From Ciona savignyi (Eukaryota > Chordata > Ascidiacea > Phlebobranchia > Cionidae), in assembly GCA_000149265.1 (NCBI GenBank), contig CH002773.1:211947-275946 (forward strand): a stretch of DNA of 64,000 nt, in the 5' to 3' direction. Below, piece after piece: positions 25,379 to 38,464 of the stretch (its first letter is position 1; every line of letters begins with the position of its first letter). The position numbers were made by a program, and so were the translations under genes. Under the pieces are notes generated by a model. That model saw only the letters and a program-made list of their open reading frames with translations, ran no database searches and was not told the DNA's origin.

Positions 25379-28300
25379 ATGGACAAAACTATTATTGAGA
25401 ATCAACATGTCGCCGGAGATCAAATTATTCACATGTACGCACGGGAGCCAGAATATCCATCCTACGCCACAATTGGTAAGTTTTAGTTACCTAATGGGTC
25501 TATATCAAGGCTCCCCTCAAATTTAAGCTCGCGACCTTTAATTTTATTACCATTTTTGCACGTTTAAAATCCTAAAATCAACAACAACATTTTGCTTTAA
25601 TAACTGACCTTGTAGACATGTGACACACGCACACAATTGGCTATTTAAATGTTACAATCCAAATACATTATTTTGATTACGTAATTAATACGTACGCTGT
25701 ATATTCAGTTATATCACACGGTACAATAAGGATGATTGTATTTCCCGCTGTGTGCTTGTACACGCATTTTCAGTTGTACGAGATTACTGATAGTAGTCAA
25801 ATATATGACAAAATCACTTAACAGGGGTATTTACGTAGAACTAGATATAGCAGTGTGATATTGATGTACTCTTTGCCACCCCTAAGTTTCGATGCGCGGC
25901 CCTCAGTTTGGAAGCCCCGGTCTACACAACACACTCCAGTAGTTAAATATTATTATTTTTTCTCATTTCAGTTCTTAATTTGCAACAGCAACTAAACGAA
26001 AGAGCAAAGAAAGTAGCAAAAGAAATTCGGATTCCTATCAAGTTGGACAAGGCGATTAAGGCAGTGAGGCTTCAGATTACAACAGAGACTCAGAAATCTC
26101 CTGAAGCTTTAGACAATGAAGGTCATTTTATTAGGCGAAGGGAGTACCGCACGATTTTCGACACTCCGAAAGGCAATATTGCAATTTCCGGTTTGTTTGA
26201 AACAGCAGAGAACAATGCGAAAATAGAAGCCAACAAGATGTACACGACAGACAAGGATAAACTTAACTACGTCGAAACCGTTGGTGGTGCAATTATGATT
26301 ACAGGCCAAGCAGGGATCGGGAAAACTGTACTCTCCAAGATGCTGACAAACGAGGTGCTGAATCACAAAATTCTCCCACAAACCGATTTTCTGTTCTATA
26401 TACAATTTCGAGACATAGATTTTCAAAGCAAGAAAAATATTATTGAGTTCCTCTTAGTCTGCAGTGGTTGTCCATCTGATGATGGCGAAGCAGATAAACT
26501 GATCTGGCGAGCTATAAAGGAGAATCCTAATGTGGTTTTGATAATGGATGGATTGGACGAAGCCGCGACAACAGATTTCAGGCAGCACGTCCCGAAATGC
26601 AATCCAATGAAGGCAACGAAAGTTAGTGTTATTACCGGTAACATATTGAACCGAACGCTACTTTCAAAATGTCGATTAGCGATTACTTCAAGGCCAAGGC
26701 AAGCTCATGAGCTTCATATCAAAAACAAACCACGAATAGAATTCCAAGTGGTAGGTTTAGATGCTGATGCTAAAGAAAACTTAGGTGAACAAATAAGTGG
26801 TGCAGAGTGGGCAGCTGTAAAAGATTACTTTGATCAGCACGCAGATATTTATGCAATTTGCTATGTTCCAGTCATATGCATTGTAACCATACATTGTGTT
26901 CACTCGAAAATTCTTTTGGGTGAAGAGATAGAGCTTGACACTGTTACAAGTGTTTTGGCATACGGCTTGGACAAATATGCCCGATCGGAACATCTCAGGG
27001 AAAATGTCTGCGGCTTGACCAAGCTATGCTTGCTCGCCTGGAATGGTTTCTCAAATCAGAGGATCACGTTTACCGAAAAGGATTTTCGAGATGCGGAAAT
27101 CGACACAAAATCGTCTGGAGCATTCCTTGCAACATACATAAAGATTTCCACAGACATGACCGCTGGATTGATGGAAGGTGACAAGGTCAGTTGTTTCTCG
27201 CACTTAATTTGGCAAGAACTACTGACGGCAATATACATCATGTACTTCATGCCAGTGGATCAGTTTAAAGAACATCTCAAGTTTCTAACCGAGAGCCGCT
27301 GGGAGGTGGTCGCAAGATCCATGTTTGGGATAACAAATCCAATCACTAAAAGATGTCTGGACACAATTTTCGATCGTCCAGACAATGTGGTCTTTGACGA
27401 AAAAGTGCAAAATATGAAGGAATTTGCACACACTGCAACTCAGCAGTTAGGAGATGATTTCGAAGGCGATGAAATTGTGAGAATGCTTCAAGTCTGTACT
27501 TGGGCCAAAGAAGCAAACGATGTTCAGTTTGCAGCCTCTCTGAGTTTGTATTTTCCTGATAAAATCAATTTATCTGGTGACGTGTTACCGGGGGATATCA
27601 CGAGTCTAATGTTTGTGCTGAGATCCAATCAGCACGGCCAGCAGGTAATTAATGTGGGCAGCGGAACAAGATTTAAACCGAGCACTTGTTTGCAAAAACT
27701 GCTGCAAGAAATCGCCGAAAACAACATCACAGTAAGTAATGTTAAAGTAGGGACAAAGCAACATGTGTGTAGGACTATACATAACACCTAATTAATTTGT
27801 TGATGGTAATATTGTTATCAAACATTTTGTAGTAGCAAGCTAAATATGATTGTTGTTTTTCATATGTTTGTTTGTTTTCTTATTACGGTTTAACATTTAA
27901 AGAATTGAATGGTCAAAATATGTCATTTGATGCCATTTCAGATGGAAATACTGAATCTTTCTCCTAGCACCAATGTCACGGACTCTATAGCAAGAAGTGT
28001 TGCCCAATGTTTTTCCAACATTAATAAACTAACGTTGGGGAAGAGTGGTATAAGCGAAACCGGACTTCAACTGTTCGCTAATGGCTTATCGGAACGTCAA
28101 CAACAAGTTAGTTAATAGATTGCCTCACTCGTGATCCTTTTCAATTATTAATGAACAAAATTCGCAATGTTCGCTCTGCAGATACAGGAACTTAACCTGC
28201 GAGAAAACTTGATCACGGACCTCGGTGCTTTGCATATAGCGAGATGCTTAAACAAAGTGAATCGGTTAGACGTTTCTAAATGTGGCATATCGGACGCCGG

Positions 28301-30712
28301 GTTTCAGCATTTGTCTCGGGGAATAATGGACCTCAAAAATCCGGTATGAGTTATGCATCCGTTCTCGCTAGCAAAATTAGTAAAAATTCGAAATTACAGT
28401 CCTTAAGATTTCGTAGTTGAAACTAATGCGCTTTTTTACCGTCCAACCCTGGATTCCTGGTTCGTAAACTTTCTTTTTATCCGATTTGGAAATCTGTTTG
28501 GTTACCTTACGATATCGTTCTTTGATCGTTTTGCTCGTCCCAGTTTCGATCCCAAAGTCTCTGGATTATTCTGGACATTACCCTCATTTATGACTATAGA
28601 TTATAGAGGAACCGAATATTCAAAACTTTACTTATCTGTTGCTCCAAGAGCAACAAAGAGCCCAAATAAAATTCACCATTTCAGATGGAGTTTTTCGATA
28701 TCAGCCATTCCGCCATTGGAGACAACGGCGCTAAAGCACTTGGTAATTGCGTTCAAAACATCCGAAAGTTCTCTGTGGAAAAGTGCGAAATCACGGACTT
28801 TGGAATCGAGAAGATATGCGACGGAATAGCACGCTTACACGTACCGGTATATAATCATAACCACAGTAGGCTTTGTTATAAATATGACAAGGTTTACACC
28901 AGCTAATCAAGACGAGTGTTGCACCTTTACATGATGTATTAACCTCAATAAAATAATAATCAAATCATCGCGCCAGATATGCTTCCCTGTACCTATGCCG
29001 TGATTTGCTTCATTTGCCATTATTTGATACTCGTGTCAAAATGAAACTAAATTAACAGAAAAGCCCCAACATGGCCAGATATGGCTGCTGTTTATCAAGT
29101 TTACACATTGGATATACTAAACAGATGGAAGAAGTGAAGTTTGCAAGGAACCCGATAAACACTCGCAGCGCCATCGCTATCTCCAAATGCATCCAGAACA
29201 TCGACAACTTACACGTCAGGAAGTGCAAGATTAACGACCTCGCAGCCGAGCATTTAGCGTACGGAGTGAAACAGAGACAAACAAAAGTAAGTTAAATTTT
29301 CGATTGATTAGCTTGGTGGGTTAATGCCTTTCAGCCGAAGACATGAATCCAGTCGCTAGCTAGTCAGTTGTGTCCTTGGGCAAGACACTTAACGGACATT
29401 GCCTGATCCTAGTCAAATGAAGGCATCTATATATCTGACGATTTGCTTATCCCCTTGCGTTTTTCCATTCACATGGGTAAACATGAAGATCCTATCCTAT
29501 GTTAAGCACGCAATGGAGTTAAAGGGTCATATGCGCTACATACCGTTTACACAAAAAAACATTTTCATTTTAAATTTATATACAGTTTACTTTTATGTTT
29601 TATTATTATCAGATTAATTGCCTCATGCCTCAATTTCTTAGTTAGAGCTTGAAGCCTGTATGTGAATTACATACGTTTAACTTTAATTTATGTTTGGCAT
29701 CACGTCCTGGCATATTGACTAAATTCTTTGAATATTTCTACAACAAACCAATAAAATCGCCTATTTCATGATGTTCTGAAATAAACCATGAAGCCATGAC
29801 ATATTTAATACCGCCATTTATTTATGTTTATGAATATTTCAGATGAAAATGCTTAACGTGACGTACAACCCCGAAATGGGCGACACGGGAGCTGTTTACT
29901 TCTGTGAAAGTCTGAAGAATTTGGGAGCAATGCGGATTTGGATGTGCGGAATCACTAGAGTCGGCTACAGGCGATTGCAAGCGGCTCACAGACGACTTAC
30001 ACCACCGGTAAATCACTATTAATGTCATGTCTCCATGGGCATAATACCCGACTGTGAAAACCGCCGGTGTTATTAGACGAGGGTGGTTACGTGACCAGAG
30101 CGGTTTGCAAGAGCTTTCTGGCGCGTTTCTGCTCTTTTCGTTGGGGATTAAAACCAGAAGTTGTTTTGTCATACCCGACCTACACCAACCAATCTGGAGT
30201 TTATTTAACTGGGAAATTCCGTTAGAATGGCATGGATTCTGCTATAAATACGAGGTCTCGCTGGATGGGAATAATTAAGTGTTCTTTTGGTGCAGTTTAA
30301 CTATCTCTACTGGCTATGCTGCTGCATAAAAACTAAATAGCCTTATTTCGTCGGGCCGTTTAGCTTGATGCATTACTACGTCTTCTTTCAGCAGAAGGGT
30401 TTAAGTTCGAAACTAATCGTTGTGTCTCGGGCAAGGCACTTAACGCACGTGGCCTAACCCAGTAAAATGATAGGTTCCAGCAAATAAAAAAACGTCTAAA
30501 TAGTACTAAAAACACTGCAATAGCTCTGGTCAACCAATGGTGGGCGCAATGTGATCTGACGATTGCCCCTGTGTTAACGCCCCTTGCGATAAACATGAAT
30601 AGTCGCGGTATACTGCATCTTTATATTTAACACAAAATATCATTTGGTCCCAGAGAACGAAGGTTTGGTTTCGGTGAAGTGGAAGGTTATGAAGGCGGAG
30701 ATACTGTTTTAG
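25379..30712 (+). CDS. NLR-type receptor: NACHT ATPase with leucine-rich repeats
   Basis: Short-form exons: 25379-25475, 25972-27731, 27942-28106, 28182-28343, 28685-28846, 29125-29286, 29843-30007 and a probable last exon 30656-30712, about 909 aa in all. NLRs are cytosolic immune sensors that oligomerise through NACHT. The NACHT domain shows Walker A GQAGIGKT (144-151), Walker B VVLIMDGLDEA (220-230) and sensor-like LAITSRPR (268-275). Five symmetrical exons of 162 or 165 nt each code one 54-55-residue LRR pair of the ribonuclease-inhibitor type (IQELNLRENLITD…, LDVSKCGISDAG…), all phase 0. No CARD, pyrin or death domain is visible in the short 32-residue first exon. An acceptor-like 'cattctag' lies right before its ATG, which would suit spliced-leader addition or a joined upstream exon. 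The last exon is uncertain: its acceptor is one of two adjacent AGs. Confidence 0.88.
29318..29480 (-). repeat. dispersed SINE-like repeat copy
   Basis: It contains the reverse of the window-start repeat ('gtgtccttgggcaagacact', 'cggacattgcc') and the associated 'ttccattcacatgggtaaac' block seen near 14,250 and 15,980. It lies in the intron between LRR exons 4 and 5. Confidence 0.5.
30360..30600 (-). repeat. dispersed SINE-like repeat copy
   Basis: It carries 'tgtctcgggcaaggcactta' and, at the other end, 'tctgacgattgcccctgtgt'. The second block recurs at about 8,396 and 8,600 in the NEK intron. It lies just before the proposed last NLR exon. Confidence 0.5.
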
Positions 30713-31695
30713 AGCCAGAATAACGCGTATCGCGTGCACCACTATTCTGCAACGACCGCCTTTTTTGCTCTGTATATAACACAATTATAAATAATTTTGT
30801 TTTACCTGATAGTTATTCTATTTTAAAAATTATTTACCTTTTTATTATTCGGTTTATTGGCCGAGTCTATTTGTCTTTAATATGTATTATATCATGTGTG
30901 TGTAGCTTAGTTTTACCTACTGTAGTTTTGCTGTTTTTTCAAGTATCTTCGTTATTACTGTAAAGTAAAAATGAAATAAAATAAATTTATAAATACCAAT
31001 CAGTTTCGATGTGGTAATGCAAACCAGGAAAACAGTATATTAAACGTAACTAGAGAGGGTCCACCATAACATTGCCTTGCCCCAAACCACGATCGAACAC
31101 TGACTTTAATTTTAATACAGCAACCTTTCTGCAGAAAGCCTATACACACTAACCCACAAAGGTATTAAACACCAAGTTTTGCTTCTGCAAGCAGAGCTGA
31201 AAGGGACCTCCATTTAAAACTTAAACTTGGACCTTCCTGGTCTGCTAATACAAATTTCCTTCGGAATTAATGGGATTCAACACCTGGAGAACCCCCGAGG
31301 TTCGTCCGACATTTTGTAAACTTCAAGGGAAACTAAACCCATCAAGGGAACCCAACCCCACAACTAACCAGTAATAAAGTATTAAGCATAAGCGTCATTT
31401 CAAATCCGGTTCAATGCTAAAGCTTAAAATATAAAAAAAAATTGAGGGCTAATGAATGATTAAAACGTAACATCCATAATTATATGCACAAACCATGCTT
31501 TAACGTGGGGATATTATGTTACACGATCAACAAAAAAATTACATAAGGACCCAGTATTCTAATAAGAGATAATGGTTCCCCATCTTCAATAAACCAATTT
31601 GCATATAAACATTAATTACGATGTAATGTAATCATTACATCATTATATTTATCTAAGAATTTCAATTTCTGATGCGTTTCATACGCACAGAACTA
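30713..31695. other. intergenic, no gene seen
   Basis: AT-rich spacer after the NLR. It presumably contains the NLR 3' end; several AATAAA-type signals are near 30,975. Nothing else was recognised. Confidence 0.5.
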
Positions 31696-32044
31696 TGGTT
31701 GGCCATTGATGTTATAATTCAGTAAAATCAGCGCGCTGCTAATTTAAGTGCGCACACCTAATTTAGCAGCGCGCTGGTAACCTTTTACCTGGCCAAGGGT
31801 GTCAAAATTTAACTCTACTGTCTATACGTTACCTTGCGGCAAAATTTTTTAACGCCTTCATATATTAGCAGCGCACTGCTAACTACAACTGGCTATCAGT
31901 GTCATTATTGTTCCCTATCGACATAAACTTCTCAGTAATTTAAATGTATCTATGTCCATCCCGCGTTAACGTGTTTTTGGACCAATCATTGTGGATTTTT
32001 AAAAAAAAACATTGTGGCTCAGCGGAATAATAACGAAAAGATGC

Positions 32045-33930
32045 GAAGGAATTATGAACGAAATAATTAGTAATAACCAAAAATGCGGATTAAAGGGTAG
32101 AACGTTAGACCACGCGCTTTATAACGTAACGGCAATATTAGAATCGTCAAAAAAAAATTAATAAGCAAACATCAATAGTAGCAGTAGATTTCGAAAAAGC
32201 ATTCGACCGCGTAAGTCACTCATTTATTTACGCAATATTAGTTAAACTTAACCTTCCCCGACGCTCATCACTTGGTTAAAAATCCTATATACAGATTTAA
32301 ATAGTCAAATTCAAGTAAACGGCGCCCTCACGCGACCAATAGTTATAAAACGCGGAATCCGCCAGGGATGCTCTTGCAGCATGCTCTTTTTTCTACTTGG
32401 AGTAAAAACCCTAACAAGAAAAATAAACAATAATCCAAATATTAAAGGAATAAAACTAGGCCCACCGGAAATTAAAATCGAACAATACGCCGACGACCTC
32501 ACGCTCTTCCTAGCAAACAAAGAATCTTTAAAAGAAGCAATGAAGGAACTAAAAACCTACGAAATAATCTTCGGTCAAAAAATCAACGCGAATAAAACGC
32601 AAATAATTTCGAACGATTCTCAACTAATAGAAGTCGCGAAAGCTAGATTCGGAAACAACATAATTAGCGAGAAGTTAAAAATACTTGGCCTCAACGTAAG
32701 CCTCTCCGCCACGTGTACAAGCGATAACTTGGATAAAATAATGCAAGTTATTAAAACCCTATTCTATAAACATAGAGATAGGAATTTAACCTTAAAAGGA
32801 AGAGTAATGATAATAAACGCGCTTTTTATCCCGCAAATTTTAAACATAGCAAAATATATAATAATTCCCAAGTCAATAATTAAACAAATTAATACCTATA
32901 TATTCAAATTCATTTGGCACCCAAGCAATATCAAAAACATATTAAGAAAAGGGTTAATAGCACCAACGTGCGACGAAGGACTAAACGTACCCGATATCAA
33001 ACTTAAAATAGAAGCAGCGCGAGCTACCCGACTTTCCACGATCGTTAACCTGACCGAGATAATATCACCATCGCACGAATGGATACGTTATAACCTGGGA
33101 TTCACAATAAAATGAATAAACCCCAAGCTATACGAACCTACGCCCCAACGCCAGCGAAGCGGAAACTATTTTTTTACAGCTCAAACGAATCGTCAGACTG
33201 ATCAGCTATCTAATACATAATAGATCTAATACATAGGTATATCTAATACATAATAGATCTAAAACCTCTAAAAGGTTCTATTTACAAAATTACGATTGAC
33301 TGACGTCCAAACTAAAACCATTTTACGATATATTAATAAAGGAAAAATATACCCCAAAAGAAATTAAGGTTAACAACAAAATTATACCATGGCAACAAGA
33401 TAACGCTTAAAAACAAAGGACTTAAATGTTTTTTCAACAATATAAACCTTAGTTACAAAATCGCACAAAAAGCTTTCTTTTTAGGAGATTGGATCAAAAC
33501 CCATACCAATAGAATACATAAAAACGGAAAAATAACGATTACTAATTGCAAATTTTGTAAATTTCCGACGGACAACATTAACCATATACTAATAGAATGC
33601 GCAATGATAAATACAGTTAAAAAGCGAACCGAAAAAATCCATAACCATATGTGCAACGATAAAATAACGTTAAACGACGAGATAATGCTATATAACAATA
33701 CAACAGACATTATTGAGTTAAAACTTGCTAACTATCCAAAAAACGAAATAATTAAATCGAAAACGCAATTAGATATAAAAAATGAATATATTTGGAATAA
33801 CAATAACTTCACGCGTAAAACACTTTGGGTGATTAACACTAAAAATAAAAAAAATTGTCAAAAAAACATTGCAATCGAATGGGAGACGAACTACGAGAGA
33901 ACGTTTCAACTTACGAGACATTCATCATAG
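32045..33930 (+). pseudogene. LINE reverse-transcriptase remnant, L1/Tx1-like
   Basis: The fragment starts near the fingers region (about 32,080, with VAVDFEKAFDR at 32,180-32,210). It breaks into several frames and then has a 244-codon open stretch (32,381-33,115) with the catalytic YADD box (QYADDLTLFL) and the L1-type thumb/connection motifs LTLKGRVMIINAL and IFKFIWH. A further stretch (33,421-33,930) includes a C-terminal cysteine-histidine motif CKFCKFPTDNINHILIEC. Frameshifts and stops show that it is dead. No endonuclease domain or poly-A tail was seen. Confidence 0.8.
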
Positions 33931-34437
33931 AGAACCCCCTTAACTATTCTCCTTTTAAATTTCTCACCCCTTGTAGATGGCAATACTCTACGTAACCTAA
34001 CCTATGGTCTTTTGAAATTTTAACTTATGATATAATTTATATAATAAAATATACTATATGAGATATATAAAAAAATGTGATTTTTATGAGCGATCCATTC
34101 CTAAAAAGGGGGAAAACAATGTCCACAACTGTAATATTGTACTAGAATATCAAACAAAGATGTGTACTGTCGAAAACGTCCTTTATTTCGCCTTTCTTAT
34201 GCAATTCGGCTGGGTACCCAGTTTCAAGTAAAAAATGTGAAAAAATTGTACGTATGTCTTGATTTTTTGTGTACCCCTGTATTATATCGCGGCATTAATA
34301 CAAAAAAAATCATTGTGGCTGGAACGTGCATTTTGTTGGCTTATGCGTGCAAATGCCATGCTTTCCAGAGTGAGAAGGTTTGCGCAAGAATCTTTAATAA
34401 ACCATACATTTTAATATAACTAAATATAGTTCGGCAG

Positions 34438-34655
34438 CGGTACCTCTAAATACTACAGAATCGCGTGGAGCGCTTAAATCGCTTGGAGCGCTTGAATAGC
34501 TTACTATACTTCGTAATTACAAAAGCCATGATATTAATGTTAGGGTTGGGGTTAAGTTAGTTCTGGGGTTGAGATTAGTGTTTGGGACAGGGTTAGAATT
34601 ACTTTTCATAGCAATCTAAGTGATCCAAACGGTCCTGTAGTATTTAGAGGCACCC
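34438..34655. mobile_element. MULE-type MITE, 218 bp, with 9-bp duplication
   Basis: It starts CGGTACCTCTAAATACTACA and ends …TATTTAGAGGCACCC. It is flanked by perfect 9-bp repeats GTTCGGCAG (34,429-34,437 and 34,656-34,664). It is almost identical to 1,048-1,257. Nine-base duplications are typical of Mutator-like elements. Confidence 0.92.
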
Positions 34656-34885
34656 GTTCGGCAGCGTGTACATTACCGATGTGTTTGCTTCTCAGCTGTA
34701 ATGCAGAAAACTATTACGCGTCCTCAATTTGTGAGCGCGTTGACAATTTTACCGCCCGGTGGCGTAAAGAGATGACTTATGACACTCCTGGCCAGGTGAA
34801 AGGTTACCAGCGCGCTGGTAAATTGAGTGCGCGATTCTAAATTAACAGCGTGAATTGTGACACTGATGGCCAACGACAATCAATG

Positions 34886-37019
34886 TTTTTGTCAGCAAGT
34901 TAAGTGTGAATTAAAAGTTAATTTAACTTGTGCCCTGTATTTTATTATTAATTCCCTTTATGTATAGAAATGAAGTTCACAAGTTAAAGTATTTTAAAAG
35001 TGGAGTTCGCTGTATCTATGATAAATAGTCCGACAGAACCTAGCAACCTTAAACCAAACAAACATTGGGGAATCACCACCATGGTACCACTGGTCACATT
35101 CTTCCGCGCATAGAGGTCTTTATTGGTTATATGCCATTTTAAAGCATGGTGCTGAGATGAAGGCCAATTTACAGGATCAAGACCAATTAAAAAATCAGGG
35201 ACAAAGATTTGTAACACAGATGGGCAGTAAAGATTTATTTTACCACAACAAACAATACCGTTTGCTACAGACCTATAAATGAGCACATTTATAGCAACAG
35301 GTACCATTGGCGAAATAAGTATGCCAGCTTCTCGCACTTACCATTTCCGTCTCGCACGTATCATTTCCTTACTTTGCATATCGGCCGGTTGATGGTGATT
35401 TTCGGGATATATTTACCCCGTGGTTTTGCTTTTTAAGTTAGGAGCTATTCATCTTATTTGTTAAATAAAACTAGTTTTACGTTGCGTGTGTTGTAATAAA
35501 CAAATTTGATCATTACGTGTCTTAGCGCGTTTTGTTGCAAAGTTCACCTTAAGGTGATCGTACTCTGAAGTTACTGTTAAGACAGACACACTTGGTTTAA
35601 ACTTTAAACATAACGCTTCGATTCCACGACATTGGTTTGATTGTGTATTTTTCCTTCGTGTTTGGTCGGATCGTTAAGCCATATATTAAAAAAAATCTTT
35701 AAATGAACGCTAAAAAGAAAAGACGTTGCACTTGTAAAGAAGGACAAAGATAACATTCAGCATCGAAAGGTTGCTATGTTTACCAAGTGTAGTGGAGTCC
35801 TTTTTAATGTTTTTTTATAAAGAAAATAGTACACGGTTAGCATTTATTTATTTAAATTGTTTATTTTTAAATTTTATGACAAAAGCTAAATAGTTAAATG
35901 ACGTTGAATGGGACTGTACCCGAATTAGATTAGTTTATATAAATAAAACGTTCCTTTAATTCAGTAGACTCCACTGAAGCACACGACTGTCTTGCTTGTG
36001 TTTATAATCTAAAACATTTTGACAAAATGCAACACAAAAATAATTATATGTGACAATTCTCCTGTTGACAAAACCTTCGTTTCTCGAAGTAGTAGAACGA
36101 TGTACCAAATTTTTTTTGTGAGAATTAGAAACACATGTTAGGTTTAAGTGTTAAATTTCTCACATGTTAGATTTAAGTGTTAAAGAAAATATATTAAAGA
36201 CCCTCCCGTAATTTATCGTTAACATCACCACAGGTATATTGATTTAATATTACAGAAAGTGCGATTTGATTCCTAAACTGTTTGGTAAGTGAGAACTCAA
36301 TCAGCGAGTGTGTAATATGCTGCAAATGATCTATTAAACACCTCAAGTAAATTAGTGTGGAGCTCCGACGACATATCGACCGGTGACAAATTTGGTGTGG
36401 TAACGTAACATGTTCCAACGCTAGACAAATTCCCCGTTCATTATCCTATCACGCCGTAGCTGTATGTTTATTTAAATCATGTCATCTTTTTAATTAAAAC
36501 GAGATTAAATTTGTCATTTTGAAAAGTTTAAAACCCATTGAATTTACCAGAAATACGTTTTGGTATATTATCGGTGCAGGTGTATAAAGTTTGACTGAAT
36601 TTAGTAATACGATATATCACAACTTGTAAAACGAATATGAATACCACCATACTACGTCACTCTATATATAACAACATTATAATTGTAAACGTGTGTTTAC
36701 GTCACGCAGTTAAGTTCTAGAATTCCGTGAATATTAACGAACATTGCTTATAGAAGTTGTGACGTCAAATAACTGTTTGTCGTTTAACTGGATTTTCAAA
36801 ATCAATTTAACAGTCCATTTACATTGTGCTGGGTGTTAAGATACATCGCACTAGATGTATTTACCAAATAAGTGTTTCGTTTATTCACATTGCGGTGGGT
36901 GTTTTAATACGTTTAATGTTAAATATCAAAGTGTTTCTTTGCAAGGCTAAAGTGTAGGCCAGCACTTCAATTTTTAAAGGCCAGTGGTAAGACATAGGAT
37001 CAGTTTTAAATCAATATTC
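34886..37019. other. intergenic; contains an uninterrupted Harbinger target repeat
   Basis: Around 35,525-35,700 lies a copy of the repeat that is split by the Harbinger element at 39,525. It reads 'aaacataacgcttcgattcc' without interruption. A 117-aa - strand open frame (34,984-35,337, containing NGIVCCGKINLYCPSVLQ) looks protein-like but is unrecognised and lacks splice support. A 30-bp direct repeat ('cacatgttag…ttaagtgttaaa') is at 36,132-36,185. The promoter of the lectin gene should be in the last few hundred bases. Confidence 0.45.
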
Positions 37020-38464
37020 ATGAAATACTTTGCTTTATTTGCCATTTTCTGTGGTTTGTGCATTGTTGCATCAGGTAACGAAATTAGTTGTTTAAAAATA
37101 TTGGATATTTTGTTAACATAAAACATCACAGGAAGTCCAACGTCCCATAAAGGAAGCTCCGAACTACAATCTCATTCTGAATCCTCGAAACAAAAGGCAT
37201 TTGTCAAGTACACAATGTGCCAGAGTTCCGTCCCAAATTTCATTTCCGCAACAGCAAGACCTAAAGATCCAAACCTTTCTCCTAAATTTAACTTGACCGT
37301 GAAAGAAATTTTCACCCACGGTTTTTTGTTTGAACTTGTGCGAACCGACGAGCCCACAGGCTGGGACACGATGCTTATTGTAGATTGGGTGATTTACACA
37401 GGTGAGCAGCCTAGACCTAGAATACAAGGCAGCAATTGTTACTTTATTATAAATAAATGCATATTGTACCCTGTGACTACAGTAGCTCTACATGTTGAAT
37501 TTAATCAAAGATCTACTTAGCATGACCGAATAATCCCAAGTTTGACAGGTTTGTTTGTTACCTTTAATTTATTCTTTTGTTTAGGATTACCCACAAGTTG
37601 CAAAGAAGCTTTGCGGTTTGGACTGAACTACAGTGGAATACAACTCATATACAATCCGGAATATCAGACAGTTTTGGAAGTTTATTGCGATCAAACCACT
37701 GACAACGGTGGTTGGCTGGTCGGTAGAGTATAATTATTGAAATATTGCCCATAAGTAATAAACGAACATTCCAGGTTTTTCAGCGACGGACGAATGGTTT
37801 TCAAAATTTCTTTCGAACATGGGTTGAATATCAGGGGATGTTTGGAAACCTTAGCAACGAATTTTGGTTGGGTTAGTGTTTTTACAATTTGCCAGTTAAA
37901 TTAAATAATAGGATTAAATTTAATTTCAGGAAACGAAAATATCCATGCCTTAACCCGATCTGGTATATATGAATTAAGGATCGAATTGGGTGATTGTGCA
38001 AACGTAAAAAAGTTTGCAAAATATAGGTAAGAACAGAACAAAATTATAAACACTTCAATAATATAACGCTTTTAATCAGCTCCTTTTCCATCGGATCCGC
38101 TCAAGAAAACTATTCTTTGAAAGTGTCAGGTTACTCCGGCAATGCAGGTAAAATATAAGCAAATGCTGATTAAAAAGATCCTAAATCACTTCTAAACTTT
38201 ATTTCCGTAGGTGATTCGCTTGCACGCCACAACGGGCGACCCTTTTCCACCAAAGACGTTGACAACGATTCCAGTGGTGGTGAAAATTGCGCTTTCGGCC
38301 ACCATGGGGCTTGGTGGTATGATAATTGTTACGATTCTAACTTAAACGGGGAGTACTTAAAGTGCCAAACAGCAACAGAGAAAGTTGCAAGTTGGAGAAG
38401 TTTTCACGGTACAAAATACTCAATGAAGTTTATCGAGATGAAGTTCAGACCAAGACAAGACTAG
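37020..38464 (+). CDS. secreted protein with H-type-lectin-like and fibrinogen C-terminal domains
   Basis: Seven exons with GT-AG junctions and consistent phases: 37020-37074, 37132-37401, 37585-37718, 37775-37871, 37930-38026, 38080-38147, 38211-38464; 324 aa. Residues 1-18 are a signal peptide ([18 protein letters not shown]). Residues about 39-108 (…[19 protein letters not shown]…, [12 protein letters not shown]) have the strand pattern and closing V-x-W of H-type lectin domains. Residues 110-324 are a complete fibrinogen-related domain: [29 protein letters not shown], the calcium loop DVDNDSS and the NCA…[17 protein letters not shown] block with its cysteines. Fibrinogen-domain lectins bind acetylated sugars in innate immunity. 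In Ciona, fibrinogen-like v-Themis proteins act in egg self-sterility, but no polycystin-like s-Themis partner is visible here, so that role is not claimed. AATAAA follows at about 38,467. Confidence 0.88.

Larger units (their letters stand above)
31696..34885. mobile_element. composite: inverted repeats of about 0.19 kb enclosing a LINE fragment and a MITE
   Basis: The left part (31,696-31,900) and right part (34,690-34,880) are inverted copies of each other. Both carry TTGGCCAT at the outer edge, then 'gcgcgctggtaacctttyacctggcca' in pieces. Between them lie an L1-like reverse-transcriptase remnant and the 218-bp MULE MITE at 34,438. The ends could belong to a DNA transposon that later received the other insertions. 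No clear target duplication was found, so the class is open. Confidence 0.55.

Noticed and set aside
37164-37427. 87-aa and 65-aa open frames on the - strand
   Set aside because: They are shadows of exon 2 of the lectin-fibrinogen gene on +.
37020-38464. Naming the fibrinogen-domain gene v-Themis
   Set aside because: v-Themis genes pair with a polycystin-like s-Themis gene; none is visible nearby and the extra lectin-like domain was not part of what I know of v-Themis.
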